From positions 50,926,758-50,990,757 of the forward strand of contig OX485805.1 in NCBI GenBank assembly GCA_950295325.1: 64,000 nt of DNA, read 5' to 3'. Below the pieces are notes generated by a model, which was not told the origin of the DNA, made no database searches, and worked only from the letters and a program-made list of their open reading frames with translations. Position 1 is the first letter of the stretch, and every line of letters starts with the position of its first letter. This stretch comes from Polytrichum commune. Taxonomy: Eukaryota > Streptophyta > Polytrichopsida > Polytrichales > Polytrichaceae. The translations under genes were made by a program, and so were the position numbers. This document shows positions 61,540 through 64,000 of the stretch, piece after piece.

Positions 61540-64000
61540 TCCCAGCTCCTTGTTCCATGCTAGGAGTTGGAAGCTAGGGCTTGAGGCAGGCTTGATCCCA
61601 TCCAACATTCCCGGTTGGTTGTTGTCAGCTCAATGGCATTAAACTTGTAGTCATGTCAAATATGATAACTTGAACTTCCAATTGCTTATGTTTTGTATAG
61701 ATAATCAAGGCAATTTAGAACAAGAGTTCAAAATTTCCATATACAAGCATGAGATTGTTTTGGAGTCTATGTTTTGTTCTCTATTCTATCTAGAGTTTAG
61801 TAGTAAAGTTCACTATGCATGCATGCATGTATGTATATATGTATGTATACACCAAAAGTTGAAGAGAAGATCATGAAATTCAAATATCAAGAAACTTAAT
61901 ATTTAAGTGAGTACAGAGCCAATAGAATAGTTAAAAAAATAATGAACATATGTTTCTTTTAAATATGACATGACAAAGAATGAGAAATTTTCCTTTAAAT
62001 AACTAATATTAGATGCTAAGTTTCTTAAGTTATATACTTTTGGTACTTACAAAAAAAAATTGCCAACCTATTTGGTTGTGAAAGTTTTGTATATAGGGGG
62101 TTTAAATAAGGGGTCCCACATGCATTGTGGCTCCGAAACTCAAGGAAGATTGCCCCACCCTTCCCCCCCACCCAACCCAATTTGTAAAATAAGGTTTGAC
62201 CATGGGATCCGCCACCATAAATTGTGGATTGACCTATACAAGGTTAGCTCTGCCCACCCATTCTAGAATGACAAGCTAGAAAGTCAAATTTTAATATCCC
62301 CACGCCACTTTTTAAGAATGATAATTTAAAGTAGTTGACCCATTCATGAGAAGTTAAGCAAGTTAGCATATTTACAGTTAAGATAAGATTGGAGAATATG
62401 ATTCCCTATGTAGAGAAATAAAAATAATAATTAATTCATATTTTTTGCACGATGTTTTTTTTGCAATAATCAAATTATTATGAATTTTCTAAGCGGATAT
62501 TCTCTTCAAACTATACTTGTGATATAGGCTACCCTCTTTTTGATCACTGATTGGTTACAAAACCCAAAACACTTGATACATGCAATCGATAAGTGTGGCG
62601 TATGTATATGCTTGCAATTAAAACCTACATGTCAACTTAGTCGCTAGCATTTTGGCTAAGTTGGATTTCAACCATGACATGCCAACACAGATGAGATATT
62701 GATATTGTGTTGAACATAAATAAGTTGGTCTAGATTGTGAATTGGGGGTGGTGGTCAGAAATGGATTGGCTACCTTAAGCATTGAGAAGATTGGGTGGCT
62801 TCAAGGCTTGTTTACACTAGTGACCAGTGACCATGACCATGACCATGACCACTAGTTTCTAAAATCTCTCATTGCTTGTCAAATGAATAGTTGTCCACTT
62901 TCATTCTATACAAGATCACCAAATATTATGGATGAGCATGTGAACAAATGGATGAGAAAGTGACATGAAATCCTACTTGTCTAGAAATGGATAATGTTTG
63001 ATGGTCACCCAAATTTTGCGGCAAGGAGACCCAAATATGTTGTCTTGAAGGAGAATGAGGCAATCATGTCAAAAAGAATAGCATGTTTTTAAGAACACGC
63101 GTGCGCGCACACACACACATATATAATTATTTAGAGGTATTTTTGAATTTTTGTTAAAAACACTATGTCTTGCTTTAAGTTTGTTCTACAATACGTTCCA
63201 TGACTAATTATTTTAAGCAATAATATGGAATTCTCTTGGTTGTAGTCTTTGGCACACTGCCCATGACTACCAGAACTCCTAAATTATTTTTAATCTCGGC
63301 CCTTGGTCACGAGTGCAAAACAACCCTAATACATAAGCTCTCAAGCTACGTTTTAGCCACTTCACCAGAAGTTTGATGCCAAGAATTTACGCATAACTCT
63401 AATCCTACACAAGTTTGATGCTATGCCAAATATGGAAACATCTTTTTGAGAGCGACTTGGACATACACAACTATTTATGGACCCAGCCTTAAACTATTTG
63501 TTGGGTCACCCTAAAAAAGTAAAGGGTTGCAAAAATTGGGTCGCATTTCTTGCGCTTTCAAAAAAAAGGGATATCTATAGCAAGCATGCACATTTATTAT
63601 TTACCACTTCATTAAGCATTGACTTTGTCATCTTCAAACATCATTTTACCACACATGTATTGGATCTATATTAATACTATTTTTTAATTTGTATTTTGCA
63701 AACACGATGGCTAAATGTTATGAGGGTGAGCATTTCTCACTATCAAGGAGCATACCACGAAAAATATGCATCTCCTCATCAACTTTTCTTAGAGCTAGTT
63801 TAGAGTATGGTGAAGAAGTTCATTGGTCAATCAAGCATTTCAACCCAAGACAAGGTTGCACGAGGAAATGGTTGGTTTGGCAGACAAGATGGAAAAAGTA
63901 AAAAAAAAAAACCCCAAGGTAGAGTTCTTCAGAGGTCAAGTTTTTTGTCCAAGAGTTTGAGGCTGCCTAAGAACTTGACCTCCAGAGAACTCCCCTAGGA
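61540..64000. other. Gene-poor stretch to the end of the window
   Basis: No recognisable gene. GACCATGACCATGACCATGACC occurs near 62830 and a short (CA)n near 63105. TTGTTTACACTAGTGACC near 62808 resembles a TIR of the TAA-flanked family, but no partner was found. Confidence 0.4.

Overview
The window is nuclear DNA from a land plant. It has spliced genes with GT-AG introns, a plant-type MMS19, a tryptophan synthase alpha relative with a chloroplast transit peptide, a plant S1-family secreted protein, and dense nested DNA transposons. A non-seed plant would fit, but the sequence does not settle this. Only two host genes look intact: MMS19 (968-10495, +) and a secreted S1-like protein (12259-12705, -). 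Almost everything else is transposon-derived or degraded.

Layout. 1-12.7 kb holds the two host genes, a small TIR element and a minisatellite. 12.7-18.2 kb has no supported gene but contains a 370-bp tandem duplication. 18.17-19.81 kb is a TAA-flanked TIR element into which a hAT element (18515-19621) has inserted with a perfect 8-bp target duplication. 20.33-24.6 kb is a decayed copy of the element described below. 25.8-30.9 kb is a trpA pseudogene between two direct repeats. 30.98-33.75 kb is a TIR element with a perfect 8-bp target duplication; it carries AT-rich repeats and a nested 686-bp foldback element. 33.7-43.5 kb is gene-poor, with minisatellites and small TIR elements.

The most interesting object is an 11.4-kb Mutator-like element at 43510-54935, bounded by related TIRs and a 10-bp direct duplication (GAAAGGCATG). 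It carries two divergent genes: a MULE transposase (- strand) with a DNA-binding-like zinc-finger region and a SWIM finger, and a + strand gene encoding a ParB-like domain followed by a beta-class amino-methyltransferase-like domain. Between them lie 13 near-identical 24-bp palindromes (core GTGCGTTAACGCAC), ten of them spaced at 53 or 64-65 bp. A ParB-like protein next to an array of palindromes resembles a bacterial ParB/parS layout. The decayed copy at 20.3-24.6 kb shares the TIR, the subterminal sequence, the ParB core and the methyltransferase motifs, so this is a family and not a chance juxtaposition. Both copies carry stops and frameshifts and are probably dead.

55-64 kb contains three more small TIR elements, a third copy of the repeat that flanks the trpA pseudogene, and otherwise featureless sequence.
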